This document shows positions 1-7,639 of a stretch of 64,000 nt of DNA, in pieces. The DNA comes from Chryseobacterium binzhouense. GTDB lineage: Bacteria > Bacteroidota > Bacteroidia > Flavobacteriales > Weeksellaceae. Position numbers and translations under genes: made by a program. The stretch spans positions 1,116,001 through 1,180,000 of the forward strand of contig NZ_VKOG01000001.1 in NCBI RefSeq assembly GCF_007474545.1. The letters run 5' to 3'. The notes under the pieces are model-generated. The model did no database searches. It worked only from the letters and a program-made list of their open reading frames with translations, and was not told where the DNA came from. Every line of letters begins with the position of its first letter. The first letter of the stretch is position 1.

Positions 1-1953
1 TTTAGGGAAAATTTTAGTTGCTGAAATATTATGGAAAACATTGGTGAGGTTGGCGTAAGAGTTTCCGTTGTTCTGATTAGAAACTTCTACCCATGCACTC
101 AGATTGATATTTTGGTTGAATAAATTGGTATATGAAACATTGGCAGAACTGCTCCAGAAGCTGATGTAGTCTCTGGCTCTGAGGTCATTTCTCTGGTTAA
201 AATCACTGTTGTCAATATAATTCCAGCCAAATCCTACATTTACATTAAGCTTGTTTTTGAAGAATGTCTGGTTGGTATTGGCATTGATAAAGTATTTATG
301 CACTTTTCCATTAAAATTTTGTGGCTGTGCAATAGTTTTATCAAATTCCGGAGTTGCTCCTTTTTCGGAAACATAGGCAGTCCAGTAATCCTGATTGGTA
401 AATGAATATCTTGCAGAAAGGAAATACTTCTTGAGAATCCCAAATTTCATATAAAGCCTGTCACTCGGATTAGGATTAAGATTCAGGTTGCCACGGTAAT
501 AAATTCCGTCATTATTCGGAATAAGAAAAGGATTAAATTCCGAATACCAAGGTCTCCAAAGGTATCTGTTGTACGTTAAACTCAGATCGTAGTTTTTGGA
601 AAAAGAATACTTCAGCAACAAGTTGGGTAATAATGTTCCGTACGATTCTTTTCTTTTTGCTCCTGAAACATCCTGACCTACAGAATAGTCAATATGTTCA
701 TAGCGCAATCCGACTCTGGTTTCTAATTTTTCAAAAAAAGTTTTACTGAAATTTGCATAAAGAGAATTGATGTTATCTTTATAACGGAAGATGTCATAAG
801 TCGGCAGGTTGCTCAGGTTATTCCCGTAAAGCTGATAAGGAATGACATTATTATTAAAATCCATTTTACCTCCTACTTCCATATTTCCTCCGGATTTTCC
901 CAAAGGCTGTGTGTAATCTACTTTAATATAGTAATTTCTTGACTGCTGTTCAGACAATATTCCTATTTTGTTGGCTTCAGTAAGAGCAGAAGATGTTTTG
1001 ATGAATAAATTGTCTTCATTGGAACCATCATAGTTTGACCCGATATTAACGTCCAGAATTTTATTCTTTTCTTTATCGTAATATTTGTAGAAGAAGTTTG
1101 TTCCTAAAGTTTTATTCAATACGGATGCGTTTTGGCTTTGACTGTATGAACTGTTGAATGCTCCATCCAAAAATCTTGTTCCATCTGCCTGAGAATAGCT
1201 GTTTCTGTTACCTTGATACGCTTCAAGGATGATTCCAACAGAGTTTTTATCATTAAGTTCGTATTCCGATGTAGAAGAAAGCGATGGATTTTTGCCTTTA
1301 AAAATATTTTCAGAGTCAATTTGTGTAACATCATTATTTTCGTACAGAGTATTGATGATAGAGTTTTTCTGAACGAAAGTATTATCACTATAGCTTCCGA
1401 TTAAAGTCTGTGTGAATTTATTTTTATGGTAATTCAGGTTAAAATTGGTGTATTGCGAGTTCTTGGTATTCTGACGGTTGTTGACGGTTACACTTCCTTT
1501 AATTCCTTCGTCATCACGTTTTTTTAGAACAATATTGATCACAGATCCCGATGTTTCATATCTTGATGACGGACTTGTAATGACCTCAATTTTCATTAAA
1601 TTATCAGCAGGGATGGTCTGCAGATAATCTTTCAGTTCCTTTCCTGTAAAAACAGATTTTCTGTCGTTGATATAAACAGTAACCTGTTCGCCTTCAGCTT
1701 TCAGAGCATCATTATTGTCAACACTTACCAATGGAGTCATTCTCAATACATCCCAAGTAGTATTTCCAGCCAGTATAGAGCTGTTGGCAACATTGAAAAC
1801 TGTACGGTCTACTTTGGATTCTACGGTGGGTTTGCGTGCGGTAAAAGTTACAGCTTCAATCTCTTTTTCTTTAGTTTTTACCGTATCGGTTTTTGCCTGA
1901 GCAAAAGTAAAGGTACCTGCCAATAGTGCAATAGGTACGAAAATGTTTCTCAT
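1..1953 (-). CDS. outer-membrane beta-barrel protein, TonB-receptor-like (3' end outside window)
   Basis: This is the first 651 codons of a gene that reads in from position 1953 and leaves the window without a stop. It begins with a signal peptide (MRNIFVPIALLAGTFTFAQA) and goes directly into a plug-like domain: the stretch with VDRTVFNV, TVYINDRKSVFTG and IEVITSPSSRYE is typical of the flavobacterial 'outer membrane beta-barrel family' relatives of TonB-dependent receptors. The rest is alternating, aromatic-rich beta-strand sequence expected of a large barrel. No carboxypeptidase-like N-terminal domain is present. It probably lies in the outer membrane; the substrate cannot be inferred. It is divergent from the secreted-protein pair that follows. 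Confidence 0.85.
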   Translation of the reverse strand, partial: MRNIFVPIALLAGTFTFAQAKTDTVKTKEKEIEAVTFTARKPTVESKVDRTVFNVANSSILAGNTTWDVLRMTPLVSVDNNDALKAEGEQVTVYINDRKSVFTGKELKDYLQTIPADNLMKIEVITSPSSRYETSGSVINIVLKKRDDEGIKGSVTVNNRQNTKNSQYTNFNLNYHKNKFTQTLIGSYSDNTFVQKNSIINTLYENNDVTQIDSENIFKGKNPSLSSTSEYELNDKNSVGIILEAYQGNRNSYSQADGTRFLDGAFNSSYSQSQNASVLNKTLGTNFFYKYYDKEKNKILDVNIGSNYDGSNEDNLFIKTSSALTEANKIGILSEQQSRNYYIKVDYTQPLGKSGGNMEVGGKMDFNNNVIPYQLYGNNLSNLPTYDIFRYKDNINSLYANFSKTFFEKLETRVGLRYEHIDYSVGQDVSGAKRKESYGTLLPNLLLKYSFSKNYDLSLTYNRYLWRPWYSEFNPFLIPNNDGIYYRGNLNLNPNPSDRLYMKFGILKKYFLSARYSFTNQDYWTAYVSEKGATPEFDKTIAQPQNFNGKVHKYFINANTNQTFFKNKLNVNVGFGWNYIDNSDFNQRNDLRARDYISFWSSSANVSYTNLFNQNINLSAWVEVSNQNNGNSYANLTNVFHNISATKIFPK

Positions 1954-2259
1954 GAAAACTTAATTTTATAAATAAGACACTTTAAAGGGAATATTTGTTA
2001 CATGAAAGCACTCATAAAATTTGTTAAATTTTTATTGTTAACCAAAAACCGTGTGGTATGTATTCGTTTTTCAGATAGATATTGATTTTAATTCAAATAT
2101 TAATGATAAATTTTAAAAAAAATAATTCACTATTGCGAATTGTTAAACATATTGCGTTTTTCGTATGACATAAATCATATAATCATAATATGTATGATAA
2201 TTAATATGTATTAAATATCAATTTCTATATTTTTACGATTCCTAGAAAACTATTGTGTG
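1954..2259. other. divergent intergenic region, AT-rich
   Basis: About 300 bases between two divergent genes. It must hold promoters for both directions, but I could not find a clean TAnnTTTG box on either strand. There are AT-rich runs and no strong hairpin or coding sequence. Confidence 0.5.
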
Positions 2260-4062
2260 ATGATAAAGTCTCTCTCAGCCCTTATCGGGCTAAGCATATC
2301 TATTTGCGTCTATTCTCAAAAACCGGTTTCAACAATTTATTCTGACTTCGGCGGCTTTTGGCAAAGTACTACTTCTCCGGCTACTCCCAATAACAATCAT
2401 AATCTACTGGCATTCACATGGGATGCTGATGGAAGCGGAACGGTTTATTCACCGATTACTTACAGTACCGGCGTGAATGATGCTGTTCTTAATACAAATG
2501 GAGTGGTTTTTCAGGCGGGAACTTTCATTTCTTTGCCAATTTATAATATTCCTACTCCGGGAAGCAATACTTTTATAGGAGTAGGACAAGCATTTGGAGG
2601 GAATGGCAATGTTTCTCCTGTTCCGGTAAATAATAATCTTGTGGAATATCTCTCTGACGGATTGAATGGATTAGGACTCGGAACTGCTATCTTTAATATT
2701 CCTCAGGGTTCAAGCATCAGCTTAAATACAATGGGCATTGTGCCGTCGTCAATAGGTGACGGTATACCAGATCTTATTTTTACACAAATGGGGGAGCCTT
2801 CCGGAGCTAATGATACTTTTTATTTTACAGATGCAAGTAATAATATCATAGGAAATACGTATTCTGTTGCATTTAATAGTGTACCCGTAATAGGTAACGC
2901 CTGCTGGAAGTTTTATAATGCCAATACAACTCCTCCGACTTATAATTCAAGTATTTCAAGTAACTGTACCCGTGCGATAAGAGTTTTGGCAGCTGACTGG
3001 TCAGAATTTGGTATTACGAGTGCTAATTATTCTCAGGCGATAAAATTGGTACAGACTTTTTCCGGTACTTCAGATCTTGCTTTTATTGGAGCTTATAATG
3101 AAGATTCTATCACCTTTGCGGCGAGTATCAACGGTTCTGTTTATAATGATAATAATGCTGGGGTTCCTGATGGAAATGCTTATCAGGGTGCAACGGTGAG
3201 ATTGTTTAATAATGGTACTGAAATCAGGTCAACGGTTACTGATGTCAACGGATTTTATTATTTTGATAACATCAATACCAATACTTATCAGGGACCTTAT
3301 GCAGTAACGCTTACTGTACCTTCAGGATTTGCTGTTGTAGGGAATAAAAGTGGTACAACCAGTAATAGTCTTAATGTTAATCTTACCAATAGCTCCTCCA
3401 GCGGAAATAATTTTGGAATCAATCGGCCACCGGTGGCTGTAAATGATAATTATTCTGTGCCAAAAAATACGCCGAAAACCTTTAATATTCTTGCGAATGA
3501 TTATGATTTTAATTCAGGCTTATTAGTCGCTTCGACTATTAATTTAGTACCGCCTTCCGGAGCTTCATCAGTCGTAAGTCAGAGTGGTGCTGTAAAAAGT
3601 TTTTCTGTGTCAGGACAAGGATCCTGGAGCGTGGATAATAGTGGTTTATTAACTTTTACGCCAGAAAATAATTTCTTCAATAATGCTTCTGTTGTAAACT
3701 ATACAGTGAAAGATAATGCGGGACTTACCAGTAATATTGCTTCAATTAATATTGCTGTTGATTACTGTTTCAAACCTGGAATTGGCGGTACTCCCGATGC
3801 TTATACAAATGTGGGTATTTCTACGCTTTCTCAGAGATACAGAAACTGGCCTGAAGGTCCGGGACTGAATCAGGGCGGAGTTCCTAATGGCTTTTTAGCA
3901 TTAAATTCTACCAACAAAGGAATGGTCATAACCCGGGTGGCAAATACTGGACTGATTAGCCAGCCTCAAAAAGGAATGATTCTCTACGATATTTCTGCTC
4001 AATGTGTGAAACTTTATGATGGTAATACATGGAAGTGTATCAAACGAAGCTGTAATGATTAA
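2260..4062 (+). CDS. secreted protein with SdrD-B-like domain and STNKG-type C-terminal module
   Basis: About 600 residues, exported by a signal peptide (MIKSLSALIGLSISICVYSQ). I start at the ATG at 2260; a GTG one codon earlier is also in frame. Residues about 1-285 are a low-complexity beta-rich region. Residues about 289-385 match the SdrD B-like fold (ASINGSVYNDNNAG, TDVNGFYYFDNI). An Ig/cadherin-like segment with VNDNYSVPKNT follows. The end contains LALNSTNKGMVITRV and ILYDISAQCVKLYDG, a module also seen in the next gene and in the gene at 20349. No T9SS tail of the usual type is visible. It is probably a cell-surface or adhesin-like protein, but no activity can be assigned. Confidence 0.8.
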   Translation: MIKSLSALIGLSISICVYSQKPVSTIYSDFGGFWQSTTSPATPNNNHNLLAFTWDADGSGTVYSPITYSTGVNDAVLNTNGVVFQAGTFISLPIYNIPTPGSNTFIGVGQAFGGNGNVSPVPVNNNLVEYLSDGLNGLGLGTAIFNIPQGSSISLNTMGIVPSSIGDGIPDLIFTQMGEPSGANDTFYFTDASNNIIGNTYSVAFNSVPVIGNACWKFYNANTTPPTYNSSISSNCTRAIRVLAADWSEFGITSANYSQAIKLVQTFSGTSDLAFIGAYNEDSITFAASINGSVYNDNNAGVPDGNAYQGATVRLFNNGTEIRSTVTDVNGFYYFDNINTNTYQGPYAVTLTVPSGFAVVGNKSGTTSNSLNVNLTNSSSSGNNFGINRPPVAVNDNYSVPKNTPKTFNILANDYDFNSGLLVASTINLVPPSGASSVVSQSGAVKSFSVSGQGSWSVDNSGLLTFTPENNFFNNASVVNYTVKDNAGLTSNIASINIAVDYCFKPGIGGTPDAYTNVGISTLSQRYRNWPEGPGLNQGGVPNGFLALNSTNKGMVITRVANTGLISQPQKGMILYDISAQCVKLYDGNTWKCIKRSCND

Positions 4063-4080
4063 TACTTTTAAATTTTTATA

Positions 4081-4614
4081 ATGATTAAATATATTCTTCC
4101 TCTATTAGTTGCAGGATTGGCAAACGCACAGGTAGCAATAGGTAAAGCTGAAGTGTCGGGAAGCAGTTCTATTCTGGAATTTGCCGGAAATGTTACGAAT
4201 ACCACAAATTCTCGCGGAATAATTCTTCCTGCAGTAAACTCTTCACCTGTTTTTCCGGTGGTTTCACCATCTACCAATAATCCTCAGAACGGCACATTTA
4301 TTTTTGACAAACAATCAAGAAAAGTCAGAATGTTTGAAAATGGAAGTTGGATAGATTTGTCTGATGAAGGAAATTCTGGCAGTATTATTCCTGTTGCTGG
4401 GTCAGAGGCAGGATCTGGTGTGATTATCGGTGCTCAGAATACCACTGCGCAAGGCGTTCTCGTACTTGAGTCGGCAGACAAAGCGCTTGTATTGCCCCAT
4501 ATCAGCAATCCGCATCTTACAGTAAAAAGTCCATATCCCGGAATGATGTGTTATGATATTGTAAGTGATTCTCTGGCAGTCTATGATGGCATCAACTGGA
4601 ATTTTTGGAAATAA
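4081..4614 (+). CDS. small secreted protein related to the C-terminus of the preceding protein
   Basis: A 177-residue protein with a short signal peptide (MIKYILPLLVAGLANAQ), beginning 18 bases after the previous stop, so almost certainly in the same operon. Two segments resemble the C-terminal module of the upstream protein: ILEFAGNVTNTTNSRGIILP near the start, and LVLESADKALVLPHI followed by GMMCYDIVSDSLAVYDGINW at the end. It therefore seems to be built of two copies of the STNKG/'YDG..W' unit without the SdrD or Ig parts. Its function is unknown; a shared surface structure with the upstream protein is an inference. Confidence 0.75.
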   Translation: MIKYILPLLVAGLANAQVAIGKAEVSGSSSILEFAGNVTNTTNSRGIILPAVNSSPVFPVVSPSTNNPQNGTFIFDKQSRKVRMFENGSWIDLSDEGNSGSIIPVAGSEAGSGVIIGAQNTTAQGVLVLESADKALVLPHISNPHLTVKSPYPGMMCYDIVSDSLAVYDGINWNFWK

Positions 4615-4658
4615 ACTAAAAATTCGTTTCAAGGTTATTGATTATCATTAAAATAAAA

Positions 4659-4676
4659 ACCCAGCCGAAGCTGGGT
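4659..4676 (-). terminator. hairpin with UUCG loop, terminator-like on the minus strand
   Basis: ACCCAGC (4659-4665) pairs with GCTGGGT (4670-4676). Read on the minus strand the loop is TTCG, the classic extra-stable tetraloop, and it is followed by TTTTTATTTT. On the plus strand no T-run follows, so as a terminator it points the wrong way for the gene at 4081. Confidence 0.55.
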
Positions 4677-4692
4677 AAAAACTAATAACCAT
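4677..4692. repeat. 16-base repeat motif, copy 1
   Basis: AAAAACTAATAACCAT is present here, directly after the hairpin, and again without change at 5776-5791. The sequences on either side of the two copies differ. Confidence 0.6.
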
Positions 4693-4768
4693 GAAAACTC
4701 AAATTAAACATGAGAATCGCTATAGTAATAACAATTTGTATGCCAAAAAACCAGCAGTTTTTTCATAA
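4691..4768 (+). CDS. possible 25-residue peptide
   Basis: An ATG placed at the end of the 16-base motif opens a frame of 25 codons closed by TAA (starts MKTQIKHENR, ends KKPAVFS). It is short and could be chance. The peptide is basic and polar and I recognise no family. Low confidence. Confidence 0.15.
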   Translation: MKTQIKHENRYSNNNLYAKKPAVFS

Positions 4769-4946
4769 TAAATGTTATAATTTGTTAAAATATTTTAAAG
4801 TTTTAAACTGATACTTATTTTACGTTAGCCAGTTATAATAAAGGTTTTCTTTTATTAATATTTTAATTTAATTATGCCGAAATCATAGCAGGTTTCTTTA
4901 ATAAAGAAAATAACAAAACCGGAAATATTTCTTTCATTATTTTTTG

Positions 4947-4954
4947 TACTTTTG
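4947..4954 (+). promoter_or_regulatory. promoter -7 box for ndk
   Basis: TACTTTTG fits the Bacteroidota TAnnTTTG element and lies 22 bases before the ndk ATG. I see no clear -33 TTTG at the ideal distance. Confidence 0.55.
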
Positions 4955-4976
4955 CGCCATTAAAAAACATTTATTT

Positions 4977-5393
4977 ATGTCAAATATTACGTTTACAATG
5001 ATTAAGCCTGATGCAGTTGCAGATGGTCATATTGGTGCTATTTTAGGGAAAATCGCTGAAGGCGGATTCAAAATTAAAGCATTAAAACTTACGCAGTTAA
5101 CTGTAGCAGATGCAAAAAAATTCTATGAAGTGCATGCCGAAAGACCTTTCTATGGTGAATTGGTTGATTTTATGAGTTCAGGGCCAATCGTTGCGGCTGT
5201 TTTAGAAAAAGAGAATGCTGTTGAAGATTTCAGAACATTAATTGGTTCTACAAATCCTGCAGAAGCTGCAGAAGGTACTATCAGAAAAATGTTTGCAAGA
5301 AGTATAGGAGAAAATGCTGTTCACGGTTCAGATTCTGATGAAAATGCACTTATTGAAGCTCAGTTTCACTTTTCAGGCAGAGAAATTTTCTAA
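4977..5393 (+). CDS. ndk: nucleoside diphosphate kinase
   Basis: Transfers the terminal phosphate from ATP to NDPs through a phospho-histidine intermediate, balancing the NTP and dNTP pools in the cytoplasm. The 138-residue product starts [14 protein letters not shown] and carries the active-site signature NAVHGSDS, whose His is the phosphate acceptor. The length is normal for the family. I chose the ATG at 4977 because an upstream in-frame ATG at 4944 lies before the promoter box and would add residues absent from the family. It is monocistronic, with its own promoter and a hairpin terminator just downstream. Confidence 0.95.
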   Translation: MSNITFTMIKPDAVADGHIGAILGKIAEGGFKIKALKLTQLTVADAKKFYEVHAERPFYGELVDFMSSGPIVAAVLEKENAVEDFRTLIGSTNPAEAAEGTIRKMFARSIGENAVHGSDSDENALIEAQFHFSGREIF

Positions 5394-5418
5394 GAAAAGA
5401 TTATTTTACATACTACAT

Positions 5419-5446
5419 AAATCCGGAATTTTTTTCGGATTTTTTA
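5419..5446 (+). terminator. terminator of ndk
   Basis: AAATCCG pairs with CGGATTT around a T-rich loop and is followed by a T-run, 25 bases after the ndk stop. Confidence 0.75.
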
Positions 5447-5534
5447 TTTAACCTGAGTTCGGGATAAGTTTTCTTAAACGCAATGTTAACAGAGGGATTC
5501 AATTATCAGGAATTCAGTTTTAAATATACACAAA

Positions 5535-5614
5535 GGCACTTCGACTACGCTCAGTATAAACTTTAACTTATCAAAGTAATACCATTTTGTCTTTTTTCCA
5601 ATAAACGAAGTGCC
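5535..5614. repeat. palindromic element, REP-like
   Basis: GGCACTTCG at 5535-5543 is matched by its exact reverse complement CGAAGTGCC at 5606-5614. The inside begins with ACTACGCTCAG. From memory, 'CTTCGACTACGCTCAG' sequences are scattered in flavobacterial genomes, so this is probably one end or a decayed copy of a dispersed repeat. Confidence 0.5.
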
Positions 5615-5646
5615 ATTGTTTAGCTTAAAACTTTCGAGGTTGTTTT

Positions 5647-5677
5647 AAATTGTCAAACTGCTTGTATGTGACAATTT
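5647..5677. repeat. 9-bp inverted repeat, possible RNA hairpin
   Basis: AAATTGTCA (5647-5655) and TGACAATTT (5669-5677) are perfect reverse complements around a 13-base loop. Confidence 0.5.
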
Positions 5678-5775
5678 GTCTTCACAAAAATACCGTGTTT
5701 TTACGGATAGTTTTCAATCTCAAATTTGCGCATCTTTACGAAGTAAAAACAAATAAAAGCTAAGCATCAATTTTC

Positions 5776-5791
5776 AAAAACTAATAACCAT
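5776..5791. repeat. 16-base repeat motif, copy 2
   Basis: Identical to 4677-4692 (AAAAACTAATAACCAT). Here it lies 22 bases before a plus-strand terminator. Confidence 0.6.
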
Positions 5792-5813
5792 ATAATTCTC
5801 TTTTATTTGTGAG

Positions 5814-5848
5814 AAAAGACAGTTTTTTTAAGCTGTCTTTTTCTTTTG
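5814..5848 (+). terminator. terminator of an unassigned transcript
   Basis: AAAAGACAG (5814-5822) pairs with CTGTCTTTT (5833-5841) and runs into T-rich DNA on the plus strand. The nearest upstream gene, ndk, already has its own terminator, so this one probably ends another transcript starting in the intergenic region. Confidence 0.6.
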
Positions 5849-5954
5849 CCATAGTTTTTTGGGGTAAACAACTGCTCCTGAAAAGGTGTTTTTCCTTATG
5901 ATATAGTTTTGATTTTGAGTCAACTTTGTCTCATTAATTTTAAAATAAAAAATC

Positions 5955-6581
5955 ATGAAAAATTGGAAACACATTCCGGCAAAAATGTCCTTAGTTAAAA
6001 ATTTAATTTTATCATTAAGCATATCTGTAGCTGCAATTTCGGTAAGCTGCAGTAAAGATGATGAAGCCGAACAGCCTGTACCAGTAGTTTACGCAGAAGA
6101 AAATCCTTTGGCGAAATATTATGAGAATACAGGATTTACGACATCTTCAGATTTTATTAATGCAGGAGATTACGAATTCGGACTCGCTTTTACACCGAAA
6201 GTGAAGGGTAAAATCAACGCTTTGGTTGCAAAACTTCCTGCGGCAAACTCAAGTCTGAGGGTTACTATATGGGATTATGCCACTAAGACAGTAATAAGAT
6301 CTGAAACAGTGAATGTAGGATCTGCCAATACCGAGATTGTAAAAAGTATTCCTGAACTGGTTTTGGAAAAAGATAAAATGTATCTTATATCAATGAATTC
6401 AAATGATTGGTATAAAAGAAATAAACCAGATAATTCTAATACGGTATATCCTGTAACCGCCGGAAACATTGTTTTTTCTGAATACAGATGGGTTTCAGGT
6501 ACAGCACAAAACTGGCCTACCAATGTATCTTCTAATTACAATGCAGGAGATTTAAGCTTTAAATTCCAGCAAATTGATTAA
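5955..6581 (+). CDS. secreted lipoprotein, DUF4082-like beta domain
   Basis: A 208-residue predicted lipoprotein. The hydrophobic leader ends in a lipobox-like ISVSC, with Cys32 as the likely lipidated residue, followed by an acidic linker (SKDDEAEQP). A second Met at residue 11 (position 5985) would give a more usual leader and may be the real start. The mature part has the pattern of a jelly-roll domain (GLAFTPKVKGKINALVAKLP, LRVTIWDYATKTVI), resembling DUF4082-type domains. It probably sits in the outer membrane or on the surface. No catalytic residues were recognised. It is a single gene ended by a strong bidirectional terminator. Confidence 0.75.
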   Translation: MKNWKHIPAKMSLVKNLILSLSISVAAISVSCSKDDEAEQPVPVVYAEENPLAKYYENTGFTTSSDFINAGDYEFGLAFTPKVKGKINALVAKLPAANSSLRVTIWDYATKTVIRSETVNVGSANTEIVKSIPELVLEKDKMYLISMNSNDWYKRNKPDNSNTVYPVTAGNIVFSEYRWVSGTAQNWPTNVSSNYNAGDLSFKFQQID

Positions 6582-6603
6582 CCAATTATTCTTATATATT
6601 AAC

Positions 6604-6637
6604 AAAAAGGCTGTTTCAACATTGAAACAGCCTTTTT
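6604..6637. terminator. bidirectional terminator
   Basis: AAAAAGGCTGTTTCAA pairs perfectly with TTGAAACAGCCTTTTT. It serves the lipoprotein gene on the plus strand and rpe on the minus strand. Confidence 0.85.
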
Positions 6638-6653
6638 AAGTCATAAAATCATA

Positions 6654-7304
6654 TTAAACTTTCAGTAGTTCAATAGTCCGTTCCGGAGATTCTGCAGAGA
6701 AAACTGCATTTCCGGCAACTAAAACATCTGCTCCTGCATCAAATAATTTCGAGGCATTGTCCAGATTAACCCCGCCGTCAATTTCAATCAACGCTGTGGA
6801 ATTGTTGCTGAGAATTAAATCCTTAGTTTCAGCGATTTTTTTGTAGGTGTTTTCAATAAACTTTTGTCCGCCAAATCCAGGATTGACACTCATCAGCAAA
6901 ACAAGATCTACATCTGCAATAATATCTTCCAGCATAAGAACAGGCGTAGAAGGATTCAGTACGACTCCTGCTTTCACCCCTTTGCTTTGAATATGGTGGA
7001 TGGTTCGGTGAAGATGGGTGCATGCTTCATAATGTACTGAGATAAGATCTGCTCCGTGATCAATAAATTCATCAATATATTTTTCTGGTTCTACAATCAT
7101 CAGATGGACATCTACAAACTTACTGGCATGCTTCTGCACAGTTTTCATGACCGGAAATCCAAATGAAATATTCGGGACAAATCTGCCATCCATTACATCA
7201 ATGTGAAACCAGTCTGCCTGAGAATTGTTCAGCATTTCGATATCTCTTTGCAGATTCCCGAAGTCTGCGGATAAAAGGGAAGGAGCAATAAGCTTCGTTT
7301 TCAT
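6654..7304 (-). CDS. rpe: ribulose-phosphate 3-epimerase
   Basis: Interconverts ribulose 5-phosphate and xylulose 5-phosphate in the pentose phosphate pathway. The 216-residue TIM barrel starts IAPSLLSADFGNLQRDI and contains WFHIDVMDGRFVPNISFG (metal-binding His/Asp), VDVHLMIVEP, the phosphate-binding loop region MSVNPGFGGQ, and ALIEIDGGV with the second catalytic Asp. Length and motif order are normal. It is followed on the opposite strand by the lipoprotein gene and shares its terminator. Confidence 0.95.
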   Translation of the reverse strand: MKTKLIAPSLLSADFGNLQRDIEMLNNSQADWFHIDVMDGRFVPNISFGFPVMKTVQKHASKFVDVHLMIVEPEKYIDEFIDHGADLISVHYEACTHLHRTIHHIQSKGVKAGVVLNPSTPVLMLEDIIADVDLVLLMSVNPGFGGQKFIENTYKKIAETKDLILSNNSTALIEIDGGVNLDNASKLFDAGADVLVAGNAVFSAESPERTIELLKV

Positions 7305-7337
7305 TTTTACTTTTTATACTTAATTTAGATTTATATT

Positions 7338-7637
7338 TTAAAAAGGATTAACAAAAATAAAATAATACAGTAAAATACTCACTGATACAATTACTTCGAT
7401 TACTGTTAATTTAATGTTGTTAATTTTAATCACTAACAGTCTGTCAATTATATAAAGTACTAATGGAACGACACTAAAGATCAGCAAGATTTCCAAAATC
7501 ATATTGTAAGCCGAACCAATTTTAGGAGGATCAAACAGTTTATAAAAAATTAAGAAAATGATATAAGTAAAATATAGCAAACTTACAATTGATATAAATG
7601 TTGGCTTCCTAATTAAATAATAAAAGACAGTTTTCAC
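7338..7637 (-). CDS. small membrane protein of unknown function
   Basis: A 99-residue protein with three likely membrane helices: residues about 14-33 (ISIVSLLYFTYIIFLIF), about 44-64 (MILEILLIFSVVPLVLYII) and about 77-97. The loops carry basic residues (IRKP, DRLLVIK). It begins only 2 bases after the stop of the M42 peptidase gene, so the two are probably cotranscribed. I recognise no family. Confidence 0.6.
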   Translation of the reverse strand: MKTVFYYLIRKPTFISIVSLLYFTYIIFLIFYKLFDPPKIGSAYNMILEILLIFSVVPLVLYIIDRLLVIKINNIKLTVIEVIVSVSILLYYFIFVNPF

Positions 7638-7639
7638 TA

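Larger units (their letters stand above)
4615..4976. other. intergenic region with a strong hairpin and a 25-codon ORF
   Basis: About 360 bases between the secreted-protein pair and ndk. It contains a very stable hairpin (4659-4676), one copy of a 16-base motif that recurs at 5776, a possible 25-residue reading frame (4691-4768), AT-rich DNA, and the ndk promoter. Confidence 0.6.
5447..5954. other. 500-base intergenic region rich in inverted repeats
   Basis: No convincing gene. It contains a palindromic element (5535-5614), a 9-base-pair hairpin (5647-5677), a small CCGT/ACGG hairpin near 5692-5705, a second copy of the 16-base motif (5776-5791), and a plus-strand terminator (5814-5848). The order suggests a structured non-coding transcript that stops before the lipoprotein gene, but no promoter of good quality was found. 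Confidence 0.45.

Noticed and set aside
1116-1404. Overlapping frames on both strands inside the barrel gene
   Set aside because: They have no family features and lie within the coding region of the end-truncated barrel gene.
4944-4976. Upstream in-frame ATG for ndk
   Set aside because: It lies before the promoter box and the extra residues are not found in the family.
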